Positions 20,570-31,618 of a stretch of DNA of 31,694 bases are shown here, one piece after another; position 1 is the stretch's first letter, and each line of letters opens with the position of its first letter. Position numbers and translations under genes: made by a program. The stretch is from positions 1 to 31,694 of the forward strand of contig JAYMTF010000685.1 of the NCBI GenBank assembly GCA_036897485.1. The letters are read 5' to 3'. This DNA is from Pelargonium nanum. Lineage: Eukaryota > Streptophyta > Magnoliopsida > Geraniales > Geraniaceae. The notes under the pieces were generated by a model, which worked only from the letters and a program-made list of their open reading frames with translations, was not told the origin of the DNA and made no database searches.

Positions 20570-22474
20570 ATGAAGAAACAACAAGGTTGCGAGATCGAAG
20601 CAATCGGCATCAACTACAAGATCCCACTACAAAAAACAGAGCACCACCCTTTTCAAATCCTCACCAAACGCAAGCTCCACCAGCTCGACCCATCGGCGCC
20701 GCCGCCGGAGAATCCAAGTGTCCGTCACGTGCTCAAGAACGTGAGCTGCAGAGCAAAGCCATGGGAGATTCTGGCCATCGTGGGTCCCAGCGGCGCCGGA
20801 AAATCCTCCCTCCTCGAAATCTTGGCCGGCAAGACCCGCCCCCACGGCGGCTCCATTTTCGTCGACGGCAAGCCGGTCGACAAAGCCCAGTTCAAGAAAA
20901 TCTCCGGCTACGTCACACAAAAGGACACTCTGTTTCCTCTCCTCACCGTAGAAGAAACGCTAATGTTCAGCGCCAAGCTCCGGCTCCGGCTACCGGCGGC
21001 GCAGTTCGGGGCCAGAGTGAAGAGCCTGATGGAGGAGCTCGGGCTCGGCCACGTGGCGGCGACTCGGGTCGGGGACGAGAGGGTCCGCGGCATCTCCGGC
21101 GGAGAACGGCGGCGAGTTTCGATCGGCGTCGACGTGATTCACGACCCGAGGGTCCTGATTCTCGACGAGCCCACCTCCGGGCTCGACAGTACGTCGGCGC
21201 TTCAGATCATCGACATGTTGAAGACGATGGCGGAGACCAGAGGACGGACCGTGATTCTCAGCATCCACCAGCCCGGTTTTCGCATCGTCAAGCTCTTCAA
21301 TTCGATTCTTTTAATGGCCAACGGCTCTGTTCTGCACCACGGCTCGACGGACCTTCTCGCCGTCAATCTGAGGCTCATGGGTCTCCAGCTTCCTCTCCAC
21401 GTCAATGTCGTCGAATTCGCCATCGAATCCATCGAAACCATCCAGCAAGAAACAAAACAACCGCCGGAGCAGCCCAAGAAACAGAATCTTGATCCAAATC
21501 TTGATCTTGATCGGAGCAAGAACGGAAAGTGCACTCTGCAGCAGCTGTTTCAGCAATCGAAAGTGATCGACGAGGACGTTATGATCATCGACAACAAAAA
21601 TTGTGATCTGATCGGCGGTTTCGCGAATTCAAGATTCCGGGAAACGGCGATCCTGACGCACCGGTTCTCCAAGAACATATACAGAACCAAGGAGCTCTTC
21701 GCGTGCCGGACGATCCAAATGCTGGTCTCCGGCCTCGTCCTCGGCTCGATCTTTTACGATCTCAAAGACGATCTCGTCGGAGCCGAGGAGAGAGTAGGTT
21801 TGTTCGCTTTTATACTCACTTTCTTGCTCTCATGCACCACCGAGGCTCTGCCAATTTTCTTGCAAGAAAGAGAGATTCTGATGAAGGAAACCTCCGCCGG
21901 AAGTTACAGAGTCTCCTCCTACGCCATCGCCAACGGCCTCGTCTATCTCCCATTTTTACTAATCCTCGCGATCTTGTTCTCGGTTCCACTTTACTGGCTC
22001 GTCGGATTAAATCACAATTTCATGGCGTTCGCGCATTTCTTGTTACTGATATGGCTGATTCTCTACACCGCCAATTCGGTGGTGGTCTGTTTCAGCGCCC
22101 TCGTGCCAAATTTCATCGTCGGAAACTCGGTCATCTCCGGCGTAATGGGGTCGTTCTTTCTCTTCTCGGGCTACTTCATTTCGAGCCACGGCATACCCAG
22201 ATACTGGATTTTCATGCATTACATATCTTTATTCAAGTACCCATTTGAAGGGTTTTTAATAAACGAGTTCTCGAACTCCGGCAAGTGCTTGGAGTACATG
22301 TTCGGAGCTTGCATGGTCTCCGGCGAAGATGTGCTCCGAGAGGAGGGTTACGGCGAGGAGAGCCGGTGGAGAAATGTGGTGATCATGGTGTGTTTTATAT
22401 TGGTTTATAGGTTCATGTCTTATGTGATTCTGAGAATTAGGTGTTCGCAGAGAAGCCTGAGGCCGGTGGGCTGA
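20570..22474 (+). CDS. ABCG5: ABC transporter G family member 5 (half-size, white-brown complex)
   Basis: An intronless 634-aa frame with NBD-TMD order, the half-size ABCG layout. It opens MKKQQGCEIEA, close to the Arabidopsis ABCG5 start as I remember it. The nucleotide-binding domain has Walker A GPSGAGKS (residues 72-79), Q-loop Q117, signature ISGGE (175-179), Walker B VLILDE (195-200) and H-loop H233, all intact. A variable Gln/Lys/Asn-rich linker covers about 290-320. The membrane domain (about 360-625) has six hydrophobic segments, including GLFAFILTFLLSCTTEALPI and GNSVISGVMGSFFLFSGYFI. Half-size ABCGs act as dimers at the plasma membrane and export lipids, wax/cutin/suberin precursors or hormones; Arabidopsis ABCG5 is linked to cuticle formation. 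The coding region is much more GC-rich than its surroundings, which creates long shadow frames. A start further upstream is not supported. Confidence 0.95.
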   Translation: MKKQQGCEIEAIGINYKIPLQKTEHHPFQILTKRKLHQLDPSAPPPENPSVRHVLKNVSCRAKPWEILAIVGPSGAGKSSLLEILAGKTRPHGGSIFVDGKPVDKAQFKKISGYVTQKDTLFPLLTVEETLMFSAKLRLRLPAAQFGARVKSLMEELGLGHVAATRVGDERVRGISGGERRRVSIGVDVIHDPRVLILDEPTSGLDSTSALQIIDMLKTMAETRGRTVILSIHQPGFRIVKLFNSILLMANGSVLHHGSTDLLAVNLRLMGLQLPLHVNVVEFAIESIETIQQETKQPPEQPKKQNLDPNLDLDRSKNGKCTLQQLFQQSKVIDEDVMIIDNKNCDLIGGFANSRFRETAILTHRFSKNIYRTKELFACRTIQMLVSGLVLGSIFYDLKDDLVGAEERVGLFAFILTFLLSCTTEALPIFLQEREILMKETSAGSYRVSSYAIANGLVYLPFLLILAILFSVPLYWLVGLNHNFMAFAHFLLLIWLILYTANSVVVCFSALVPNFIVGNSVISGVMGSFFLFSGYFISSHGIPRYWIFMHYISLFKYPFEGFLINEFSNSGKCLEYMFGACMVSGEDVLREEGYGEESRWRNVVIMVCFILVYRFMSYVILRIRCSQRSLRPVG

Positions 22475-23214
22475 TCGGAGGTTGATCGGAGAAGACAGAG
22501 TAAGGAACAGAGTACTCTGTTTTTTTTGGATATTTTGTTTTGTTTGTTTATTCTTTTTCTTCTCTCACTCACGAGTGTGGTTGGAACAAAAGTTGTTCAC
22601 ATGTTTTGGAATTTACTGCAAAGATTGATAGCATCCGAACGAGAAATGTGTTGGGATCAATAATTGGTGAATAAAACGAAATCAGTGTAACTAGCTATAG
22701 CTTTATTTGTACTATTGTACTAACTTGTTTACTTTTTTTAGGTAAATTTTGATGTACATGTCGACGCGTCTGTCCAATTTTTATGGTTTTATCGGTCTTT
22801 TTTTCCTCACGCAGTCTGTTTATTTGAATGTGTAGAGTAAAACTTTTGGCTTGAAATCTGACTTAATTGTTAAATGAGTTGAATATTACGACTGTTTATG
22901 AGTTCTGTTCACGCGATATGATGCGACTAACACACTTAAGCAATTGGATTTAAAATTATACACGACTTGATTTGGCACCCAACATGACTTGACATATATT
23001 TGATCCGTTTAATTATGTTCAATTTTTATGGTTTTATGTATCTAGAGCTGGTAACTTGTTAATAATATGACATGCGAGTACAAAATTAGTGTGTTAGGAC
23101 TTATACGTTATGTAATCGTGTTGGGCCTACAAAATATACACGCACTAATCGTTAGTTGCATTCTGACACGCCAACTTAAGGGTATAATTGTAAATGAATC
23201 ATAATAATGTGCCG
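22475..23214. other. ABCG5 3' region and spacer
   Basis: The first about 200 bases are probably 3'UTR. A short direct repeat, CAATTTTTATGGTTTTAT, occurs at about 22777 and again at about 23019. No gene is seen. Confidence 0.45.
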
Positions 23215-23515
23215 AACATGTTGGCTCGTGTCAAAAGCGTTGGTTCTATCATGCAGAATATGTTGTGTTGTGTTGTGTTCATGTCAATCGTGTCGTGTCA
23301 ACACAGACCATTTGGTTACCGTGTTAAATATGTCGTGGTCGTGTTCATAAATGTGTCGTGATCGTGTTTCGTGTTCATAAATGTGTTGTGTTCGGGTTGA
23401 GCCATGCGACACGATTACTGAACATGCCGTGTTCGTGTTGAATCGTGTTGCGTACAAATAATCATTTATCTTGATATAAACACGACACGACACAACACAC
23501 ACGATTTCTCGGCTC
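23215..23515. repeat. CGTGT/ACACG-rich inverted repeat region
   Basis: Left of centre the plus strand is rich in GTGTTGTGTTGTGTTC and TCGTGTCGTGTCAAC. At the right end it reads ACACGACACGACACAACACA, the complement. Repeated GTGTTCATAAATGTGT units lie between. This class of pentamer-rich repeat is common in plant genomes and is probably a non-autonomous element. A related but diverged block lies in XND1 intron 1. Confidence 0.6.
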
Positions 23516-25900
23516 AAGTTGATAGGTTTTTACTCTTGCCTCGAGTAATGGATACTTGGGTTGGAAAACTAATATTGGAAAAGTTTCATTTGGGGCTGTA
23601 AGGTGTTTTCCCTAAAGAATTTATCTGAAAATGCTTTTGCCAAACCCTGCTAAGCATTTTTATATAAGACTAACTGGGGCCAACAAACCTTGCAAAAACC
23701 ACATCATACTAAAATTAGAGAAAAATTTAGTTATTTTCCCTCATAATCATTACAATTGATTGATAGATAATTTCAACATCCAAAAGACACAATTCAGAAT
23801 AACTCTCGTGAATACTTGAGCTTAACTTTATTATCGATCTTAGATGTGGATATGGATTTTTATATCCCCTCGTGTGTTTTCATTAGCGTTCACCAATAGA
23901 TCAATGATATAAATGCTCTATTAACATGTAACTTGGTCAACCAATTCAAATACTTTCATATTATGGGTTTGCCTATAACGTTAAAGCACAATCAATAGTA
24001 GAAATTACTTCAAGTAGCGGGCTATTGGTACAGTAGGGCCAATTTGGTCTACAACATCATTTTTCTCTCTTCCTACTTCCCTACGCATTCCCCAAGCCTC
24101 CTTTTGCAAATACAACATTTCTACTCCTTTTTCTTGACCGGTAGTGTAAGAAAGATAAGAGAGAACATGATTTACCAAACAACACATTTTCTCTTATATC
24201 CTACTTGATAAGCCAAAAGAGGTAACATGAGTCTCTTTGGAGTTCCCAAACAAGCCTTAACACGTAAATTTTTTCAATATTTCATATTTGAATTATGATT
24301 TTGTTCAAAAATAATACCGAAAAATCAAAATGTGAATAAAATTCTTATAGTTGATGTTTGGATTATGATTTTTTTTTTATCATGCAAATGACCCTAACAT
24401 GAGAATTTTTGAAAAGCTAAAAGACGTTTTCGAAGAAACCCTATTCTGTTAAACTTCGAAAAACCCTTCTTTTACAATAAAAACTTTTACTAGTGTTTAG
24501 CTTCATGAAATGATGTATTATTGATCCTGATGTTGGACTCAAATTAAACACATCCAATTAAGTCAGGCATCAACCTTATGACACTAAATATTCCTTTGCG
24601 CTGTGCATCAATTCACGGGTCCCCATTGTATATATACACTGTCCTCATGTTTAATTATGATATATTTTGTCATTATTAACAAAGTTTATATATGCAATTC
24701 CAATATGATTTACAGGATCCACTTTAATCTACATCACAGGAAGTCAATTTTAATCCTATATATGTAGCATTGTCAATAATATTGATTCTCTTATATTTAA
24801 TTGAAAACCATATCTTCTTCGTGTCAATCAATCATAGAATGATCTTTTACATTGTGGCTTCATTTGGGCCCTTCCCATTATACTATCTCTTATGATTTTG
24901 TTTATGGTTTATTCAAGAATATTTTGTGCTTCTTTGCTGTCCTTGAAACTTCTTTATCTTTAATTCTTTTTTTCTCTTTTGTCTTTGATGACCTCATTTT
25001 AATTTACCTCTACATCAAAGAAAAGATAACAAAGCAACATAACAAAGTCTCAAGTTCTTTTGTTGGAAGAAAGTTTAGAGTTTTGATTTAGTTTGCTAAT
25101 GAGATCCATTGTCATGGAAGAGAAGAGAGTGATTGGAAAAAGGAAAAAAAAAACACACACACACACACAACTCCATCCTTTAATTTACAAGTGAAACAAT
25201 TTGTTATTCCTCCTATTCTCCTAACCGACTTGGCGCGGTTTTTCTATATCCCGAGTACTTATCCACAAAACAATGTTTCTCTCAGTTGAAACTCTTCTAA
25301 CACTTAGACAGTGTTTTTATCATTACTTAGTATTTTAGGCCTTTATATAGTATATGAGACATACATTTCCATCAGGTTTTGAAGAGCCAACATCGAAGTG
25401 CCAACTCTTCCCGTGGATGTGAACTCTTGGGGCATTCGGTAGGGGGGCCTAGGATGTCATTCACTTCCTGATCCTCGAGTCTCCCCCCAACAAGCTCAAC
25501 ACTATGAAAGAAGTCGAACAACAAAGCGTGTGTAAAGCAACTCCACTACACATGTTATGGTGAATCTATTGTAAACTTGTGGCATAAGCATTGAAGTGCT
25601 CCACAATTACACATAAAATAACACATCAACAAGTTTCAACTCCCAAGATGCCACTTTAGGGTTATTATCCATGAGCATTGCTTTGTGATATAGATTTATG
25701 GTGATGTAGTGATGGATAATTGTAATTGGACAACTTTTGTTCCCAGCTCTTTGTTTGATATATATGCAAAAAAGATAAGAATAGGACATGCATATACATA
25801 TATTGTGGGGGGCTCTGGTTGTTGTTGTTGATGATGGGAAGAAACAACAAAATGGGGATGGAGACGTACACTATATATTAATGTATTTAAGGTACAATAA
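23516..25900. other. Gene-free spacer
   Basis: No credible gene or RNA gene was recognised. The sequence is AT-rich, with an (AC)n tract at about 25153-25170. A block at about 25230-25560 has a base composition unlike its flanks and may be an LTR-type remnant on the minus strand. No domain or terminal repeat was found to prove it. Confidence 0.4.
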
Positions 25901-26101
25901 TTTTTTTTTATAAGCGACAGGACAGCAGGCCTACAAAGGCCTGTGTTTTTCACCCCTTAATGGGGGCGTCACCCATGTTAGTTGTTAGCTCTCCCCTTAA
26001 ACCCATGAATCCCACCTCATACTGTCGGTAAGGAGACTCAAACCTGAGACCTCAAAAAAAATCCAAAGCACATCAACTGTTTGGTCCAACATGCATTGGT
26101 T
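25901..26101 (-). mobile_element. Full-length tRNA-derived SINE with target-site duplication
   Basis: On the minus strand it starts near GGACCAAACAGTTGATG (A-box-like), has B-box CAGGTTTGAGTCTCC, and ends in GTAGGCCTGCTGTCCTG, TCGCTTAT and an A-rich tail. Flanks are a 15-bp direct repeat with one mismatch: TTTAAGGTACAATAA at 25886-25900 and TTTAAGGTACGATAA at 26102-26116. The copy at 18702-18795 is a deleted relative. It lies about 340 bp upstream of the XND1-type start codon. Confidence 0.8.
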
Positions 26102-26116
26102 TTTAAGGTACGATAA

Positions 26117-26440
26117 TGAAGTTCGATCCTACGCGTAAGAGCCATATAAACAAGCTTAGTGGGTCATCAATATTTCCTATTTTGTATGTAACCTAGTCAC
26201 GTAAAACACATTCCTACCGTTCTCCTTTATGTCATTATATCAGCTTGGAACTCCTGCACATTATATGCATGTCATTTGTCAATATGAGTTGTACCAATTG
26301 TGACCATGCATTAATTCACTTTACATTATAGTTTTGAAATGTCAACGTATTTATTTTTTTAAAATTAGTAGCCAACTCTCTCTCTATATATATGTCAATA
26401 AGCTCAACATATTATAATCATATTTTAGGTAGCTAGAGAG
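26117..26440 (+). promoter_or_regulatory. Promoter region of the XND1-type NAC gene
   Basis: This is the stretch between the SINE and the start codon. It contains TCTATATATATATG at about 26382-26395, a possible TATA box 46-59 bases before the ATG. No other specific site can be defended. Confidence 0.35.
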
Positions 26441-27435
26441 ATGGGAGATGGAAGTTATAATTTACCTCCAGGGTTTCAGTTCAGCCCTAGTGATGAAGAC
26501 CTGGTGCTTCACTTTCTCTTCCACAAGGCCTCCAACTCACCATCACCCTATCCCAATATTATTCCTGAGCTTCATCATTCTCATATGCTGCATAATCCTT
26601 GGGACCTCAATGGTTTGTGATTGCTTCTTCTTCTCTTTTAACTAAGTTTCATCTATTTCGTCCTTGAACATGTCTTAGGACTGACAATCTGGGTCATGAT
26701 CCGTGACACGACACAAATTTAAGTATATTTGAGTTCAACGTAATCGGTTTGTGTCGAACCCGTTTAACTAAATGGGTCAATAACAATACTAACCCGCCCA
26801 TTTGGCCCAACTGATGTAAATATATTGGGTCGTGTCGTATAATTTTGAATCAAATTATCGTGAACCCGAATTGTTACCTGACATGCATGCATGGTACCAA
26901 GTAACTAAGTTTGTTTGTTGGGTTGTTGATTTACAGGTAAGGCAATGTCAAATGGAAAGCAATGGTACTTCTATAGCAGAATGACAGAAAACAGAGTGGC
27001 AAAGAATGGGTTTTGGAAGCAACTACATGAGGAACCCATCTTCACAAGTGATGGCTACAAAGTGGGAACCAAGAAATATCTTGTGTTCTATATCAACAAT
27101 GGTGAAGCTAATTTGGATGCTACTGAAACCAACTGGGTCATGATCGAGTATGGTCTAATTTCCAACTCTGAACACACAACAAGGAGCACAAAATTAGTAA
27201 GTAAACTAACTCATATATATATATATGTTCATCATTTTCTCTTTTCACTCATTGTTTTGTTTATATATGTGAATAGGATCATAGTAAATGGGTTGTATGT
27301 CGAGTTTACGAGAAGAGCGATTCTCAGCAAAGTTTCAGTAAACACGATGATGAAGATGATGACGATGGAAGCGAACTTTCGTGTTTGGATGAAATGTTCT
27401 TTTCAATACTGGATGATGAGCTGAATGAAATATGA
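26441..27435 (+). CDS. NAC104: NAC-domain transcription factor, XND1/NAC104 type
   Basis: Exons 26441-26612, 26937-27196 and 27277-27435 join in frame to 196 aa, close to Arabidopsis XND1 (188 aa as remembered). The NAC domain fills most of the protein: LPPGFQFSPSDEDLVLHFL (A), NIIPEL...PWDLNGKA (B), QWYFYSR (C), NGFWKQ...VGTKKYLVFY (D), NWVMIEYGL and KWVVCRVYE (E). The short C-terminus has an acidic run (DDEDDDDG) followed by SELSCLDEMFFSILDDEL. XND1 proteins are known for such acidic and LxCxE/E2F-like motifs that bind the retinoblastoma-related protein and repress xylem vessel differentiation. The motif looks intact here, though in strict LxCxE spacing Asp replaces the Glu. Intron 1 carries a CGTGT-type repeat. 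The gene is convergent with SAL1, with 218 bp between stop codons. Confidence 0.92.
26690..26890. repeat. GACACGACAC/GTCGTGTCGT inverted repeat in XND1 intron 1
   Basis: Near the left end is TCCGTGACACGACAC and, about 130 bases on, TTGGGTCGTGTCGTA, with AACCCG motifs between and after. It resembles the pentamer-rich repeat at 23215-23515 and fills most of the 324-bp intron. Confidence 0.5.
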
Positions 27436-27653
27436 TCAATTTCGTGTATATATATACCATATTGGAATAAGCTGTAAACAATGTATATGAATCAAAGATG
27501 TATGTATATCTCATATTTGTGCATGAAAACCACATCTCCAGACATTGCTCAGTACAAGCTTCTTTACAATCTGGAAACTATTGGGATGTGAAAACAGAAC
27601 ACTATCAGATCAGGCTTCTTGGCAGACTAGGATTCAATCTTTGGAAAAGAGAA

Positions 27654-30270
27654 TCACAAAGAAGCTTTTTCATCGAGGGATTGTCGAACAGCCTTCAAGA
27701 GTAGAGGCATAAGTTTTTGATTCGTAACGATTATGCCAGTGTCCAGCTCAAGATATTTTCCTTTCGAAAAATCCAAAGGGTTCCCTGCGGCATCTGTTGC
27801 CACGCCTCCAGCTTCTGCACAAGTTCATGCAAACCACATTCAGAAAAGTAACGACAATCATTATATTCTTTGCTACGAGACTATTTGTGATTGATCAAAG
27901 GGTTCATTCAATCAAGAAAACAAATCTGGACTTGTCCTGTTTTATATGCAAAGACAAATTCATCTATAAGAGACTAATTCGGCAAGTACTCAAATAATCC
28001 CGAGATATTTAATTTCAGTACTTTAGTGAGGATAGGTAAACGATCAGAAAACAGAGCATATTGCCTATTTCATATATAAGTATAATATCAGATCACAAAC
28101 ATTCCTACTCACTGAAAATAGAAAGATATAGGAACCGCCCTACCAGTCACAACGATGCACCCAGCAGCATGATCCCATATTTTTTCACGGTATCCTTTAT
28201 GAGGAAAACGTAGATATATGGCTCCATCTCCTCTCGAAAGAGCCCCATACTTTGCCTGGCTATCAATTCTAACTGGTGGTGCTTTGACACCGAGTTTCTG
28301 TACAGAAATTAGCTTATTAGTTAAAACATTCAAGAAATAATGCCTGACATTACGTGAAAAGAATGAAGAGAAGAAAAACTGCGATTACCTTTGCAATAGA
28401 GCTAGACAAGTCATGCAAGGAGTGTGCCGCTTCAAACGATTCAAAGAATGATGCCTCTTCAGGATTTTCAGTAGCACTGACATGTACCTGGGAAGCACTA
28501 ACATGTGTCAAACACGTGTTCAGAAAAAAACTTGTGAAATGTCGAAATATAAGTACAAACCTTGATTGGTGAAGAACCACTCAACGACTGCATAAAAGTT
28601 CCTTCACCTAATTTAGCAAAGAAAAGGCAACCAACTTCACTATTTGAACTTTTCTCGCTGTTGCTTCCTATGGAAGCTAGAGGAAGATTTGGACATGCTA
28701 GGACTCCCAAAACTACCTTCCCTTCATCAAGCAAAGCTAGTGCTATTGCATACTGATCTCCCCTTACAAACCTGTGTCACAGCCTCAGAAGGTTTAGCTG
28801 TTGCATCATGTAAGTTCATCATGAGCAGATAAAACCAATATATAGGATGGCTTGATTAGAAATTGAACAATGATCTTGATTGGAAGGCCAGATTAAATAA
28901 CATGACATGTGAAGAGCCAAATGTAAGAACAACAAACTTCTGAACCACATTGGATGGGAACATCAGATCAAATAATATGATTTTGGCTTCATTGATAATA
29001 CGTTTTCTATTTAAAATAAATTTCTATAGATATTATGAACAGAAAAAGTAACTATCAACAACGCAATACCAAGTCTAAATTCTAAGACCTCACATTTAAG
29101 CTGACAGTCAGACAGTTTAAGACATTTGTTCTCCCAGGCAAAGGATGAATGGCAAAGGCAAATGTATTCTTGACTTATGAGATCAAAGGCTCACCCTTTA
29201 GTACCATCTATAGGATCCAAAACCCAATGTCGTCCGTGAGGACCACCTTCAGATTTTCCATTGTCAATGACCCTAACCACTTCATCTGTGGATAAAGAAG
29301 AAACATTATAGGATCCATCACTCACAATTGTGTCATTCACAAGTTCTGTAATGCGCTGTAGCATTTCCTGGCCACCATCCTTGCATAGATCTCCAGAATC
29401 CTAGGGAGATCCAACATTCATAAAATCATGTTTCGGGATACAAAGAGGAAAGGAAATATAACTCATACTTGTCTTAGATAAGCTACAACTTATATACTTA
29501 CCTCCTCAGCCACTAAAGAGAATGGTTCAGAAGTGAGTTCTCTCTCCAGAGCAAAACTAACCAGTGCCTGTGAGCCTGGAATAAAAATGAACAATGTTAT
29601 CAGAAATTAGCTAATTGCCTTTCCTTTTTAACTAACTCTGAGTAAGAAAATACTGAAACTGTGCACATATAACGGCATCTATTTGATGTGTAAATAGGAA
29701 AAGGAAACTGAAATAGGATATCTTAAACTCTATACCAAGTAGCATATTCCAACAGTCACGAATGAAGAAAATTTTATGCCTATCTTCGAGACTATGAACA
29801 TGATTATCGATGTTGTGATGGGTGCGCAGTGATTATCAAACGGTTCCTTCACACCTTTTTTTTTAAATCCAAACTAGTTCCTTTTTCTTCTCGTGCTACT
29901 TAACTTATCAAGCCACCCTCAAGGTTGAGACATGCTGTAATTTAGAAAATTAAATAGTTTATTAGAACGTCAATTTCATTAATATCCACAACTTCCTACA
30001 CTGTGATCTCTTTAGTTATTTTCATTCCTGTTCAGTATTGTTGGCAGTCACCTATCAAGCTTATAAATAGGCTCTCCTAAGTACTAATGTCAATATCAAT
30101 ATTCAAATTCCTCTCCTATAATTCAACGAGAAGAAACAACACAACATGTTGCACATTATTAAAATCCATGCATAGAAAAGTTTGATGTCCATACCATAAT
30201 CAGCCACTGTGACTGGACTTTTATCCGATTTTGATTGGACGTCGGACTGAATCAATGCCTTCTGCACTTT
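27654..30270 (-). CDS. SAL1: 3'(2'),5'-bisphosphate nucleotidase SAL1/FRY1 (seven exons, N-terminus missing)
   Basis: Minus-strand exons 30270-30195, 29575-29502, 29400-29195, 28771-28561, 28487-28389, 28297-28144 and 27814-27654 join in frame and encode 326 residues, from KVQKALIQSDVQSKSDKSPV to KASL. Arabidopsis SAL1 has 353 residues as remembered, so about 22-27 N-terminal residues are missing. The Li+-sensitive, Mg2+-dependent phosphatase motifs are present: VAEEDSGD, WVLDPIDGTKGF (D112-x-I-D-G-T in this fragment) and WDHAAG. SAL1 hydrolyses PAP to AMP in chloroplasts and mitochondria and so controls the PAP retrograde drought and light-stress signal. Cysteines matching the Arabidopsis redox pair Cys167/Cys190 (ACPNLPL, VGCLFF) are kept; the Cys119 position is Asn (VIDNGKSEGG). 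All introns are GT-AG. The first coding exon is not in 30271-31600. Confidence 0.95.
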
Positions 30271-30475
30271 CTGAAGAAAGAAAACAACGGATATAAAATC
30301 AGGATATTGGAAGGAAAAAAAAAATATAACTTCCGAACAAATGATATTCATAAGAAAGTATCTACGTGGAATTAGTTGACCAATTTATATAGTCAAAGAA
30401 ATAAATAACTGCGGCAAAGATCAGAAAGAAAAAAAAGAACATTGTGTTGGAATGGAGAACATGTTGCTGAAGGTG

Positions 30476-30858
30476 CTCCGAGTTTAATGCTGAATGGAAG
30501 AATGCCATTGACCCTTTGGCAACCAAAAATGTACTCATATAGAAGATGTCATTGTAAAAATGGATAAGACAGTATGAGATTATCGATTCCAGAGTCTAGA
30601 GATGTGCAACGGACACGTCGGACAGTAATAAACCAATAATACAGTATACCATATGAAATCGTGTTTGCTCCATTTTTTAATACTGAATGGAAGAATGCCA
30701 GAGTCACAGACCCATTGACAACAAAATCTTGGCCATGTAGAGGATGCCGTTGTAAACGTAGATACAAGAATATGATATTATTGACGTCCATAGTCTAGAG
30801 TTTAGAAACAGACAAAAATGAACCGATAATACAGAATACCAAATGAAATCATGTTTGC
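30476..30858. repeat. Diverged tandem duplication (about 190 bp) in SAL1 intron 1
   Basis: Unit 1 (about 30476-30664) and unit 2 (about 30667-30858) share CTGAATGGAAGAATGCCA, then GATGCC/GTCATTGTAAA-type sequence, GTCTAGAG, ACCAATAATACAG / ACCGATAATACAG, and a closing ATGAAATC followed by TGTTTGCT. Similarity is clear but imperfect, so the duplication is old. No coding capacity is credible. Confidence 0.7.
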
Positions 30859-31600
30859 TTGTAATCATCAACTACTTGGTCATGTATACCATAATAAATA
30901 AGAAAAAAGAGAAAGCTGAACAAGTATATCATGCGCTTTAGGTAGCCAAAGTAGAATTGTGTGATTCTCTGTTTCATTTTAACTTTTTGGCTAAGATTGA
31001 TTTGAAGACCAAACTGAGTACATAGTAACACTTCTGATAAGTTAACTTCCTCCTACCTAATCCATTTTTCTGGGTTGGGAGAGATTTTATCAGAAGTACA
31101 ACCCATCCCAGCATTTTATTGCTTCAGCTAACGAATTAGGCTAATGAGAACAAATTTAACAGAAAAAAACAATTGAACTTTTACGATGAAAGTCGATAAT
31201 AATGTCATAATAATGATGCTGCACGTTTCAAATTTCACGGTCCAAGTTCTTTCCAGCCAGTCTCAACTGCATACTCTACTCTCTTATTTGCATACTTTCA
31301 GGCATTATGGTTCCAGATAGTCAAAATGATTTTGCACTATGCAAATTTAAAAGCCAACCATTTTCTAAGAATAGTTAATTCAGTGTATGCAAATAAAGTT
31401 TCAAAAAAACACAATGGTTAAATCAGACATGTCCTCAATAGATTGTTCAATGGAAACAACACAAGGAAAAAAAAAACCCCAGAAATTAAGAAACTATCAC
31501 ACTACCAAACAAGGGGAATTTGATCAATTCACAAATGGGTTAGCACAAAATCACAAATCTAAGTTGAGGGTTTAGCTTAAATTGAACATTCTAGTACAAT
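30859..31600. other. Probable SAL1 first intron or upstream sequence
   Basis: AT-rich sequence with no coding signal on either strand. If SAL1 exon 1 is at the right edge this is intron; if not, it may include further upstream sequence. Confidence 0.4.
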
Positions 31601-31618
31601 CAAAACTAGGGTTCATAC

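Noticed and set aside
20587-21492. 301-aa plus-strand frame (and several minus-strand frames) inside ABCG5
   Set aside because: They are shadow frames created by GC-rich codon use in a well-supported ABCG5 frame; composition is Arg/Pro-rich and matches no known protein.
21703-22248. 181-aa frame in another phase inside ABCG5
   Set aside because: Overlaps the transmembrane domain coding region and shows no independent features.
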